Assembly: GCA_947625555.1 (NCBI GenBank)
Contig: CANQOT010000008.1
Location: forward strand, 1-64,000
Reading direction: 5' to 3'
Length of the DNA: 64,000 bases
From: an uncultured Clostridia bacterium
GTDB lineage: Bacteria; Bacillota; Clostridia; Christensenellales; Borkfalkiaceae
Shown here: piece by piece, positions 21,013 through 30,408 of the stretch
Position numbering within the stretch: position 1 is the first letter of the stretch
Layout of the letters: each line of letters starts with the position of its first letter
The notes under the pieces: generated by a model
Database searches by the model: none
Seen by the model: the letters and a program-made list of their open reading frames with translations, nothing else
Told to the model about the DNA's origin: nothing
Program-made: the position numbers and the translations under genes

Positions 21013-23271
21013 ATGAAACGCAAACTCTTGCTTGGAATGCTCACCGCGGCGGGCGCGCTCTGCCTTTCCATGGGCCTTGCCGCATGCGGCGGCGGAGACG
21101 ACGGGCAGGTCGGACTTTCCTTTGAATACGACGATGAACGGGAGGCCTATGCCGTGACGGGGATAGTTCTCCCCATGGACAGCGAGGGCGCGATCGATAC
21201 CGCCCGCCTCCCTTCCTCGGTCACCGTTCCCGCCGAGCACAGCGGATCGCCCGTCTATATTGCGGACGGCGCCTTTGCGGGTTACGGCTTTTTGGAGAGC
21301 GTGGAGCTCGAAGCGGGCGTCCTCTCGATCGGGGATAACGCCTTTTCGGGCTGCAACGCCCTTGCGACCGTCAATTTCCCCGCGGGCCTCGTCTCCATCG
21401 GCGAAGGCGCATTCGCGGATTGCGCGCTCAAAGACGTCTCTCTTCCCGCGAGCCTTACCGAAGTGGGCGGCGGAGCCTTTATGGGCTGCGTCTCCCTCGG
21501 GAAGGTCACGGTGGACGCGTCGAACACCTCCTTCACCGTGGCGGGAGGTATCCTCTATAATCAGGCGCAGACGGAGCTCGTGTGCGCCCCCGCCGCGCTC
21601 GAAGGGGAAGTCACCCTTCCCGCGACGCTCAAAGAGGTCCCCGCGGGTGCATTCTACCGTTGCGGCCTTATCACCAAGGTGACGGTGGGCGGCGGAAACG
21701 CCATCGGCGCGAATGCCTTTTCGGGTTGCACGTCGCTCGAAAATGTTTCCCTTCCCGCCTCTGTCATCGAGATCGGGGACGCCGCCTTTGCGAACTGCAC
21801 CGCCCTGAAAGCGATCGCACTTCCCGACGCGGCGAGGGTCATCGGCGCAGGCGCGTTTGAAAATTGCGATACGCTTACCGAGATCGCCATTCCCGATGCC
21901 CCCGCAGACCAAGTTCCGACGGTGGGGGCGCGGGCACTTGCCTCCTGCGACAGTCTCGAAAGGGCGACCCTTCCCGAAAGCCTCACAAAGATCCCCGACG
22001 GCCTGTTTGCGGAATGCGGCAACCTCAACTCGGCAGAGCTCCCCGCGCACATCACCGAGATCGGCAGCTACGCCTTTTTCGACTGCGTGAGCCTCGGCTC
22101 GGTCGCCATCCCCGCATCCGTCGTTACCATCGGCGAGAGGGCATTCTTCGGTTGCAGCGGCCTTAAAAGCATCACCGCAGAGGGCAATGCCGAATACGAA
22201 GCCGCGGCGGGCTGCCTCATCGAAAAGGCGACGGGCACCGTGCTCTACGGCAGCGACCAGACGGCCGTCACCCTTCCCGCGACGGTCAAAAAGATCGCGC
22301 CCTACGCCTTCCGCTTCATGAAGGACATCCAAACCGTCGCCCTTCCCGCGGGTCTCGCCGAGATCGGCGAGGGGGCCTTCCTCGGTTGCAACAGCCTCGA
22401 AAGCATCACCGTCGAGGAGGGGAACGAAGCCTTCTTTGCGAAGAGCGGCGTCCTGTACTCTGTCGCGACGAAGAAGGTGTCCAATAATACTGTGACGGTC
22501 TATACCTTCTTTACCGTACCCATTGCCTTGACGGGCAAGGTCGAGATCCCCGCAGGCGTCGAAACGATCCCCGCAAACACCTTCGAGTACTGCACGAAGA
22601 TCCGGGAAGTCGTGCTCCCCGCAGGGCTCACCACCGTCGGCGCCAATGCCTTTGCGCACTGCGAAGGGCTCGAAGGCATCACGCTCACCGGAGACGTCAC
22701 GTCGATCGGCGCGAATGCTTTTGCCTACTGCACGTCGCTCGCCTCCTTCGAGGTCCCCGACGGCGTGCGTCAAAATGAGGAGGATAAACTCCCCAACGCC
22801 ACACTCGCCAATTATGTGTTCTACAATTGCACCGCGCTCGAAAACGTCACGTTCGGCGAACGCGTCTCCAACGTGAGCGCCAACGCCTTTGAGGGCTGCA
22901 CAGCCATGAAGAGCATCACGGTCGCCGAGAAGAACACATACTTCAAGAGCCAGAACGGCATCCTCTACGCGCTCCGCACCTCGGGCGAAAAGACGACGGT
23001 CACGGGCATCGTGCACGTTCCCATGCAGGTCGAGGGCGCGGTCAGCATTCTCGCGGGCTTCGATACCATCAACGCAGAGGCTTTCTACGGCCGCACGAAG
23101 ATCACTTCGGTCACGCTCACCGCCGACATCAAGAAGATCGGCAGCTACGCCTTCTACGGGTGCAGCGGCCTCACGGCTGTGCACTTCGCGGGCGACGAGG
23201 CCGCATGGGCGAAGGTCGACGTCGCCTCGGGCAACGAGGCCTTGACAAACGTTCTCGATTTCGGAACCTGA
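21013..23271 (+). CDS. BspA-type LRR lipoprotein
   Basis: MKRKLLLGMLTAAGALCLSMGLAACGGG lipobox; repeated IG..AF.GC..L..V.LP. Confidence 0.9.
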   Translation: MKRKLLLGMLTAAGALCLSMGLAACGGGDDGQVGLSFEYDDEREAYAVTGIVLPMDSEGAIDTARLPSSVTVPAEHSGSPVYIADGAFAGYGFLESVELEAGVLSIGDNAFSGCNALATVNFPAGLVSIGEGAFADCALKDVSLPASLTEVGGGAFMGCVSLGKVTVDASNTSFTVAGGILYNQAQTELVCAPAALEGEVTLPATLKEVPAGAFYRCGLITKVTVGGGNAIGANAFSGCTSLENVSLPASVIEIGDAAFANCTALKAIALPDAARVIGAGAFENCDTLTEIAIPDAPADQVPTVGARALASCDSLERATLPESLTKIPDGLFAECGNLNSAELPAHITEIGSYAFFDCVSLGSVAIPASVVTIGERAFFGCSGLKSITAEGNAEYEAAAGCLIEKATGTVLYGSDQTAVTLPATVKKIAPYAFRFMKDIQTVALPAGLAEIGEGAFLGCNSLESITVEEGNEAFFAKSGVLYSVATKKVSNNTVTVYTFFTVPIALTGKVEIPAGVETIPANTFEYCTKIREVVLPAGLTTVGANAFAHCEGLEGITLTGDVTSIGANAFAYCTSLASFEVPDGVRQNEEDKLPNATLANYVFYNCTALENVTFGERVSNVSANAFEGCTAMKSITVAEKNTYFKSQNGILYALRTSGEKTTVTGIVHVPMQVEGAVSILAGFDTINAEAFYGRTKITSVTLTADIKKIGSYAFYGCSGLTAVHFAGDEAAWAKVDVASGNEALTNVLDFGT

Positions 23272-23293
23272 CAGACAAATAAAAAAGAGCAAC

Positions 23294-23318
23294 GCCCTCC
23301 CGTATGGGAGGGCTTTTT
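23294..23318 (+). terminator. Intrinsic terminator
   Basis: GCCCTCC-CGTAT-GGGAGGGC-TTTTT. Confidence 0.85.
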
Positions 23319-23364
23319 CGCGCCCTTCGCGGGAGAAAATTCTCGGGAAATTGCCCCCAAAGTA

Positions 23365-23393
23365 TTGTGTTTTTTTCGTCAAAATGGTATAAT
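23365..23393 (+). promoter_or_regulatory. SigA-type promoter upstream of plsX
   Basis: TTGTGT-17 bp-TATAAT. Confidence 0.65.
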
Positions 23394-23437
23394 CATTTCG
23401 TGTACTATTGTAAATAAACACTTCTTTTGGAGAAAGT

Positions 23438-24466
23438 ATGCTCAAAATCGTTGTTGACGCGATGGGCGGCGACAATGCGCCCGCCGAGATCGTGAAGGGC
23501 GCCGTCGAAGCGCTCGAAAAGAGGAAAGATCTCTCCATCGTGCTGACGGGCGACGAACATCTCGTCGGGCACGAGCTTTTGAAATATCATTACGATGCGA
23601 GCCGCGTGGAGATCGTACACTGCTCGCAGGTCATCACGGGCGACGATATCCCCACGCAGGCCGTCCGCGCGAAGAAGGACAGTTCCCTCGTCGTAGGCAT
23701 GCAGCTCCTTCGCTCCCGCGACGACGTGGGCGGTCTCGTCTCCGCAGGTTCCACGGGGGCGGTGCTCACGGGCGGGATCATGCTCGTCGGCAGGATCAAG
23801 GGCGTCATGCGTCCCGCGCTCTGCCCGGGCATTCCCAACGTGCGCGGCGGGGCCACCCTCCTTTGCGACTGCGGCGCCAATGCCGAGTGCAAGAGCGCCT
23901 ATCTCGCCCAATTCGGCGTGATGGCTTCCGCCTATGCGAAGGCCGCCTACGGCATCGAAGATCCCCGCGTCGGCCTCCTCAACAACGGGACGGAGGCGCA
24001 CAAGGGCGATCCCCTGCACCAAGAGGCCTACGCCCTTCTCAAAGAGACGGAGGGCATCAACTTTGTCGGGAACGTCGAGGGCAGGGACCTCATGTTCGGC
24101 GATATCGACGTCGCCGTTGCCGACGGCTTTTCGGGCAACATCGCCTTGAAGGCCATCGAGGGCTGCGGCAAGACGGTCACTACCGTATTGGAGAGGGAGT
24201 TCAGGCGTTCGTTCGGGAGCAAGCTCTCCTACCTCTTCGCCAAGAAGCCGATCAAGGGGCTCAGATCGATGCTCGATTACGCCCGCTTCGGCGGTTCCGT
24301 CTTTTTGGGGCTCAAAAAGGTGGTCGTCAAGTGCCACGGCGAGGCCAAGGCGCGGACGGTCACGGCTTCCGTCTTGCAGGCTGCGGACGCCTTCCGCGGC
24401 GGCCTTATCCAAAACATTTCGGAGATGCTCGAACACTCGCCGCTCTCCGCGGAGAAGGGCGAATGA
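23438..24466 (+). CDS. plsX: Phosphate acyltransferase PlsX
   Basis: MLKIVVDAMGGDNAPAEIVKGAVEAL; GSTGAVLTGG. Confidence 0.95.
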   Translation: MLKIVVDAMGGDNAPAEIVKGAVEALEKRKDLSIVLTGDEHLVGHELLKYHYDASRVEIVHCSQVITGDDIPTQAVRAKKDSSLVVGMQLLRSRDDVGGLVSAGSTGAVLTGGIMLVGRIKGVMRPALCPGIPNVRGGATLLCDCGANAECKSAYLAQFGVMASAYAKAAYGIEDPRVGLLNNGTEAHKGDPLHQEAYALLKETEGINFVGNVEGRDLMFGDIDVAVADGFSGNIALKAIEGCGKTVTTVLEREFRRSFGSKLSYLFAKKPIKGLRSMLDYARFGGSVFLGLKKVVVKCHGEAKARTVTASVLQAADAFRGGLIQNISEMLEHSPLSAEKGE

Positions 24467-25140
24467 ACCGCCCCCGGCCCTTCGGCGAGGCGGAATATTG
24501 CGCCATCGAGCAGACGGTCGGCTACACCTTCCGCGATAAAAAGCTCCTATTGACGGCGTTTACCCATTCTTCCCTCGCCAAAGCGGAAGGGGAGAGGGAC
24601 AACGAGCGGCTGGAATTTCTCGGCGACGCCGTTTTGGAACTCGTCGTCACCGAGATGCTTTTTCTCTCCTCGCGCGCCGACGAGGGGAAGCTCACCGAAC
24701 TGCGCAAGCAATATGTCTCCCAGCCCGCCCTCGAACAGGCGGAAGCGCGCCTCGGCCTCATGCAGTATCTCCGCTATACGGGCGGGGAGAACAACATCGC
24801 GGGCAAGACGCGTTCCAACCTCTTCGAAGCGGTCGCGGGGGCCATCTATCTCGACGGCGGGCTCGATGCGGCAAGGAAGTTTTTGCTCGCAAACCTCGTC
24901 GAGATCGAATCGGAAAACTATAAAACGCTCCTCCAAGAATATGTGCAGGACCGCGCGCACACGACGCCGCACTACGCGACCGAAGAGGACGGCGACGCAT
25001 TCATGTGCACCGTAACGGCGCTGGGAAAGCACGCCACGGGGCGGGGCACGGGCAAGAAGGCCGCCGAGACGGAGGCCGCGAAGAACTTGCTTTGCATATT
25101 CAAAGAACAGGACAGCAAACCAACCAAAGGGGAAAGATAA
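24463..25140 (+). CDS. rnc: Ribonuclease III
   Basis: NERLEFLGDAVLELVVTEMLF; C-terminal dsRBD; ATG overlaps plsX stop. Confidence 0.95.
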   Translation: MNRPRPFGEAEYCAIEQTVGYTFRDKKLLLTAFTHSSLAKAEGERDNERLEFLGDAVLELVVTEMLFLSSRADEGKLTELRKQYVSQPALEQAEARLGLMQYLRYTGGENNIAGKTRSNLFEAVAGAIYLDGGLDAARKFLLANLVEIESENYKTLLQEYVQDRAHTTPHYATEEDGDAFMCTVTALGKHATGRGTGKKAAETEAAKNLLCIFKEQDSKPTKGER

Positions 25141-28100
25141 GTGAACTTTAAGGAAGTCAGGCTTGTAGGATTCAAATCTTTTGCCGATAAAACGACCATC
25201 AAATTCGAGGACGGCGTCACCTGTATCGTCGGGCCCAACGGCTGCGGAAAATCCAACGTCGCCGATGCGGTGCGCTGGGTGCTCGGCGAACAGTCCGCAA
25301 AGACGCTCCGCGGCTCCAACATGCAGGACGTCATCTTTGCGGGCACCGAGACGCGCCGCCAACTCTCCTTCTGCGAAGTGACGCTCGTCTTTGATAATTC
25401 GCAGCGCCTCTTCGATATCGAATACGAAGAGGTCGCCATGACGCGCCGCCTCTACCGTTCGGGCGAGAGCGAATACCTCCTCAACATGCAGCCTTGCAGG
25501 CTCAAAGATATCGTCACCCTCCTGCACGGCGTGGGCATCGGCAAGGAGGGCTACTCCATCATCGGGCAGGGCAAGGTCGCCCAGATCATGAACAGCAAGC
25601 CCGAGGAGAGGCGCAACATCTTCGAGGAAGCGACGGGCGTCATCAAGTTCAAGACGCAGAAGGGGGAGATCGAGCGCAAACTCGAAAACGCAAAGGATAA
25701 TCTCACCGTGTTCGTCCAGCGTATGGACGAGGCCGAACGCCAGCTCCGCCCCCTCGAAAAGCAGGCGGAGACGGCCAAAAAATACCGCGAATATTCGGGT
25801 CAGCTCAAATACGAGGAAGTCAACGCCTACCTCGTTCGGAGCGACAGCTTCGAACAGGAATCGGAAAAATACCGCAGTAAGATCGCACAGGCCGAGGCCG
25901 AGCTCGCGGGCATCGACACCCGCCTTTCCCTCGCCGACGGCGAGGAGGAAGCGGGGAGGGTCCGCATTGCACAGGCGGACGACCGTCTCCGCAAGCTCCA
26001 CGACCGCCTCCTCTCCTTCGAGGTCGGCATGGCGAACAAGACGGGCGACGCAAAGGTCCTTAGCGAGAGGATAAACAACTACCGCCGCCAGCTCTCTTCG
26101 GCGGCCGAGGATATCGCCGTCTCCCAAAAGCGCATGAAGGATATCGACGCGACGGTCGCCGGCAGCGCGAAGAAATCGGAGGGCGACGAGAAGCGCGTCC
26201 GCGAGATCGAGAAGGAATGCCGCGAACTCACCGCGAAGCTCGCCGAGGCGGACGCCCGCGTTTCGGCATACGAACGTCTCTCCGACGAAAAGCGCGCGAA
26301 CGAGATCTCCTCCGTCGAGAACCTTGCCGACCTTCGCGCCAACGTCGGGAGCCTTACCGCCAAGCGCGACGCCGCGCAGGACAGGATCGGCGAAGTGCGC
26401 GAGGCCATCAAGAAGGCGGAGGGCAGGAAGGCGGAATATACCCGCCAGCTCGGGGAATGCAGGAAGGAGAAGAAGGCTTGCGAGGCCTTTTTGGACAGCA
26501 AGCCGCAGCGCGAAGAGGAACTCCTCGGCATCGTGGGCGACCTCGCCCGTTCCAGCCAGAAGATCTCCGAGGAGATCGTCAGCTGCAACACCTCCATCGC
26601 CAATTTCAGCAACAATCTCGAACTTTACATAGGGCTCAAAAACCGCTTCGACGGCTACCGCGATTCGGTGCGCCGTTTGCAGCTCGACGCCAAGGAGAAC
26701 CCCGAACTCGGCAGGCGCATCAAGGGCGCCATCGCCGACATCGTGCGTACGGACAAGCAGTACGAAGTCGCCATCGAGACGGCCTTCGGCGCGGCAATGC
26801 AGAACCTCGTCACGGCCACGGCGGACGACGCGCGCTATCTCATCCAATACCTCAAAGACCACCACGGCGGCATCGTCACCTTCCTGCCCGTCGACCAAAT
26901 GCGCCCGCGTCCCGATACGCGGGAGGTGGAGCGCGCTTTGAACGAAAACGGCGCGCTCGGCCTTGCGAACGACCTCGTCCGTTACGACGAATACTACGAA
27001 AACATCATCAAAAATTTGCTCGGGAATACCCTCATCTGCGATAACATTTCCAATGCGACGCGCATCATGAAGAAGTACCCCCGCGCCTTCCGCCTCATCA
27101 CCTTGGAGGGCGACGTCATCGCGTCGAGCGGTTCCATGACGGGCGGTTCCCAGCGCAAGGACAGCGGGAACCTGCTCGCAGGGGAGCGCAAGATCAAGGA
27201 ATGCGAGGAAAATATCGCCCGCAAGAAGGGCGCGCTCGAAAAGTTCCGCGCCGCGCTTGCAAATTGCGAGAAGGAGCTCGAAGAGGCCCGCGCCGACTAC
27301 GAGGCCTTCCGCGTGAAGGTGCAGGAAGAGACGGCGCACTTTGCCGCCATCGCCCAGAAGGAGATCGCCCTCGAAGGGCTCGTCTCCACCGCCGAAGCCG
27401 ACGCGAACGAGTATGCCGCCCTCTTGGACCGCCTCACCCGTCAGGCTTCCGATCTCGAAACGGAGGTGCTCTCTTCCGCCGAGAACGAGGAGCTGTTGAG
27501 CAAGATCCGCCTCGAAGCCAAGAGCGAATCCGAGCTCCGCGCGACCGAGATCGAGAAGATCAAGGAGGAGCGCGACGCGCTCGCGAAGAAGCTCTCCGAT
27601 CTCCGCGTCGAGGAAGCGTCCGTCTCGTCCGTCCGCACGGCGGAGGAGGAAAATCTCAAAAGGCTCAAAGAGGAGAAAGAATCCCTCCTTATCAGGATCG
27701 ACGAGACCCGCGCAGGCATCCGCAAGATGGAGGCGCAGATCGAAGAGCTCAAACGCGAAGAGGAGAAGGTCAGCCTCACCGAAGAGGAACAGCTCGCCGT
27801 CTCCAAGATCCGCGAGGAGATCGCCTCCGTCGAGGCTCTCAAAAAGGAGGAGAACGAGAAGCAGGCCCGTCTCGCCGAGGAAAAGCGCGCCCTCATCGCC
27901 CGTCAGACGTTGAAGAGCGAGGAAAAACACGCCGCCGAGAACGAGATCACCCGCGCCGAGACCACCCTCGAGAACATGCGCCAGCGCCTCGACGAGATGT
28001 ACGGTCTCACCTACGAGAGCGCACAGGAGCTCCGCGATCCCGCCTACGATTTCTCGCAAGCCAATGCCAATATCAATTCCCTGCGCCACAAGATCGCAGC

Positions 28101-28737
28101 GCTCGGAAGCGTCAATATGAACGCCGTCGAGGACTACGAGGAACTCCTCGCCCGCTATACCGAGATGCAGACGCAAAAGGAGGACCTTGACCGCGGCATC
28201 GTCGATCTCACGGGCGTTTTGAACCAACTCCGCGAGGAGATGCAGAAGCAATTTGACACGGGCTTCGCCGAGATCAACGCCAATTTCACACAGATCTTCA
28301 AGGAACTCTTCGGCGGCGGCAGGGCGGAGATGCAGCTCGACTACACCGATTGCGACGATCCGCTCGAAGCGGGCGTCGAGATCGTCGCCTGCCCTCCGGG
28401 GAAGAAGCTCACGAAGATCTCCCTCCTCTCGGGCGGCGAGCAGGCCTTCACGGCGATCGCCATTCTGTTCGCCATTTTGAAGTCCCGCCCGATGCCCTTT
28501 TGTATCCTCGACGAGATCGAGGCGGCCCTCGACGAGGCCAACGTCGACCGCTTCGCGAAGTATTTGAAGAAGTTCTCCAAGGATACGCAGTTCATCGTCA
28601 TCACGCACAGGAAGCCCACCATGGCGCAGGCAGACGTGCTCTTCGGCGTCACGATGGAGGAGAAGGGCGTGTCGAAGATCGTCTCCGTAAAGCTGTCCGA
28701 GGTAGAAAGCAGGTTGGGCGGCGATACTATTTTGTAA
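25141..28737 (+). CDS. smc: Chromosome segregation protein SMC
   Basis: VGFKSFADKTTIKF, GPNGCGKSNVADAVRWVLGEQSAKTLRG, hinge, LLSGGEQAFTAIAILFAI...LDEIEAALDEAN; GTG start. Confidence 0.97.
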   Translation: MNFKEVRLVGFKSFADKTTIKFEDGVTCIVGPNGCGKSNVADAVRWVLGEQSAKTLRGSNMQDVIFAGTETRRQLSFCEVTLVFDNSQRLFDIEYEEVAMTRRLYRSGESEYLLNMQPCRLKDIVTLLHGVGIGKEGYSIIGQGKVAQIMNSKPEERRNIFEEATGVIKFKTQKGEIERKLENAKDNLTVFVQRMDEAERQLRPLEKQAETAKKYREYSGQLKYEEVNAYLVRSDSFEQESEKYRSKIAQAEAELAGIDTRLSLADGEEEAGRVRIAQADDRLRKLHDRLLSFEVGMANKTGDAKVLSERINNYRRQLSSAAEDIAVSQKRMKDIDATVAGSAKKSEGDEKRVREIEKECRELTAKLAEADARVSAYERLSDEKRANEISSVENLADLRANVGSLTAKRDAAQDRIGEVREAIKKAEGRKAEYTRQLGECRKEKKACEAFLDSKPQREEELLGIVGDLARSSQKISEEIVSCNTSIANFSNNLELYIGLKNRFDGYRDSVRRLQLDAKENPELGRRIKGAIADIVRTDKQYEVAIETAFGAAMQNLVTATADDARYLIQYLKDHHGGIVTFLPVDQMRPRPDTREVERALNENGALGLANDLVRYDEYYENIIKNLLGNTLICDNISNATRIMKKYPRAFRLITLEGDVIASSGSMTGGSQRKDSGNLLAGERKIKECEENIARKKGALEKFRAALANCEKELEEARADYEAFRVKVQEETAHFAAIAQKEIALEGLVSTAEADANEYAALLDRLTRQASDLETEVLSSAENEELLSKIRLEAKSESELRATEIEKIKEERDALAKKLSDLRVEEASVSSVRTAEEENLKRLKEEKESLLIRIDETRAGIRKMEAQIEELKREEEKVSLTEEEQLAVSKIREEIASVEALKKEENEKQARLAEEKRALIARQTLKSEEKHAAENEITRAETTLENMRQRLDEMYGLTYESAQELRDPAYDFSQANANINSLRHKIAALGSVNMNAVEDYEELLARYTEMQTQKEDLDRGIVDLTGVLNQLREEMQKQFDTGFAEINANFTQIFKELFGGGRAEMQLDYTDCDDPLEAGVEIVACPPGKKLTKISLLSGGEQAFTAIAILFAILKSRPMPFCILDEIEAALDEANVDRFAKYLKKFSKDTQFIVITHRKPTMAQADVLFGVTMEEKGVSKIVSVKLSEVESRLGGDTIL

Positions 28738-28740
28738 GTT

Positions 28741-28990
28741 CACAAATTTTGTTTTGCGCAGGGGTTACGTTCGTCATTCCGAGACCCCAACGGGGTCGAG
28801 AGAATCCCCTTATACGAAGTCCTTTTACCGCAAAACAAAATTTCGTGAGGGGTTAAAAATCAACATCTCAAAGCCCTGTCGGCCGCTGTGCTTGTATGTT
28901 CTCAAAGACATCAAGCGTGCGGTGGCGTGGCAAATGGGGACGCCCACGGCGGAAATCAATTCCGCCTAAGGCAAGTAATTGGAAGCAAAG
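28741..28990 (+). repeat. 3'-flanking repeat unit 1
   Basis: 15-bp arms AAATTTTGTTTTGCG (28744-28758)/CGCAAAACAAAATTT (28829-28843), then GTGAGGGGTTA...TCTCAAAGACA...GGCGGAAATCAATTCCGCC. Confidence 0.9.
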
Positions 28991-29026
28991 ATGTTTTAAC
29001 GCGAACCGAGGGGGGACCTACTCGGG

Positions 29027-29113
29027 TGCGGTGGCTTGGCAAATGGGGACGCCCACGGCGGAATTCCGCCTAAGGCAAGGAATTGGAAGCAAAGATGGTT
29101 TAACGGGAACCGA
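29027..29113 (+). repeat. Tandem partial copy of the distal part of repeat unit 1
   Basis: GTGCGGTGGCTTGGCAAATGGGGACGCCCACGGCGGAATTCCGCC... parallels 28917-29013. Confidence 0.9.
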
Positions 29114-29135
29114 GGGACAAGAAAAAAGGAGCCGT

Positions 29136-30032
29136 ATGGGATTTTTCGGAAAAATCAGGGACGCACTCAAAAAGACGAAGGAAAGCGTCGCCCACAAGAT
29201 GCGCCAACTTTTTTTGAAGGATAAGATCGGCGACGCCTTCTACGATGAGCTCGAAGAGATCCTCATCTCCGCCGACGTCTCCGTACGCACCGCCGAAGAC
29301 ATCGTCGACGAGGTCAAGGAAGAGGCCATCGGGAACAAGATCAAGGACGAGCAATTCGTTACCGACCTTCTTAAAGATATTTTGGAAGATACGTTAAACG
29401 AGGCACCCATGCCCGCGATCGAGTACCCCTGTGTGATGATGTTCGTGGGGGTGAACGGCGTCGGAAAGACGACGACGATCGGCAAGGTCGCGAATTATTT
29501 CGTGCGCAATAAAAAGTCGGTCACCGTGGCGGCGGCCGATACCTTCCGCGCGGCGGCCATCGACCAGCTCGGCGTTTGGGCGGATAGGGCCAAGGTGCGC
29601 ATCGTCAAGCACGAAGAGGGGAGCGACCCCTCCGCCGTGGTGTTCGACGCCGTCTCCTCGGCCAAAGCGCGGCAGACGGACGTTTTGCTCATCGACACGG
29701 CGGGCCGCCTTCATGTGAAGGAAAACCTCATGAACGAGCTCAAAAAGATGGACAGAGTGGTCGAACGGGAGTTTCCCGAAGCGCACTTCTATAAATTTTT
29801 GGTGCTCGACGCCACCACGGGGCAGAACGCCTATTCGCAGGCGAAGGTGTTCAAGGACGCCGTCTCCCTCGACGGGATCGTGCTCACCAAACTCGACGGC
29901 ACGGCCAAGGGCGGGTTTGTGTTCTCGCTCTGTGGCGAGCTGCATATCCCCGTCGTCTTCGCGGGCGTGGGGGAGAAGATCGAAGATCTGGAACTCTTCG
30001 ACGCCGAACAATTCGTAGAGGGATTTATCTGA
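29136..30032 (+). CDS. ftsY: Signal recognition particle receptor FtsY
   Basis: GVNGVGKTTTIGKVA, DTFRAAAIDQL, DTAGRLH, TKLDGTAKGG. Confidence 0.96.
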   Translation: MGFFGKIRDALKKTKESVAHKMRQLFLKDKIGDAFYDELEEILISADVSVRTAEDIVDEVKEEAIGNKIKDEQFVTDLLKDILEDTLNEAPMPAIEYPCVMMFVGVNGVGKTTTIGKVANYFVRNKKSVTVAAADTFRAAAIDQLGVWADRAKVRIVKHEEGSDPSAVVFDAVSSAKARQTDVLLIDTAGRLHVKENLMNELKKMDRVVEREFPEAHFYKFLVLDATTGQNAYSQAKVFKDAVSLDGIVLTKLDGTAKGGFVFSLCGELHIPVVFAGVGEKIEDLELFDAEQFVEGFI

Positions 30033-30037
30033 TAGTT

Positions 30038-30290
30038 CACAAATTTTGTTTTGCGCATGGGAACCCTCCTCATTCCGAACCCCTGAAAGGGGTGAGTGAA
30101 TCCCCTCATACGAAGTCCCAATTCCGCAAAACAAAATTTCGTGAGGGGTTAAATTCTAACATCTCAAAACTCCGTCGGCCGCGGAGCTTTTTTTGTTCTC
30201 AAAGACATGAAGCGTGCGGTGGCTTGGCAAATAGGGACGCCCACGGCGGAAATCAATTCCGCCTATGGCAAGTGATTGGAAGCAAAGGAA
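30038..30290 (+). repeat. 3'-flanking repeat unit 2
   Basis: Arms 30041-30055/30125-30139 identical to unit 1; terminator-like CTCCGTCGGCCGCGGAGCTTTTTTT. Confidence 0.9.
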
Positions 30291-30371
30291 ATTTGAAAGC
30301 TGCCCGATATTACCCGTTATTCCGAGGGCGCAGCCGCCCCGCGTACCCCTCAAACGAAGTCCATAAATGAA

Positions 30372-30404
30372 ATTCCCGCCCGCGCAGGTTGCGCGGGCGG
30401 GAAT
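30372..30404. terminator. Strong GC hairpin between convergent transcripts
   Basis: ATTCCCGCCCGCGC-AGGTT-GCGCGGGCGGGAAT. Confidence 0.65.
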
Positions 30405-30408
30405 GCTT

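Noticed and set aside
28917-29115. Possible mini-CRISPR (two direct repeats)
   Set aside because: Only two long imperfect copies with a short gap, no spacer pattern, no cas genes.
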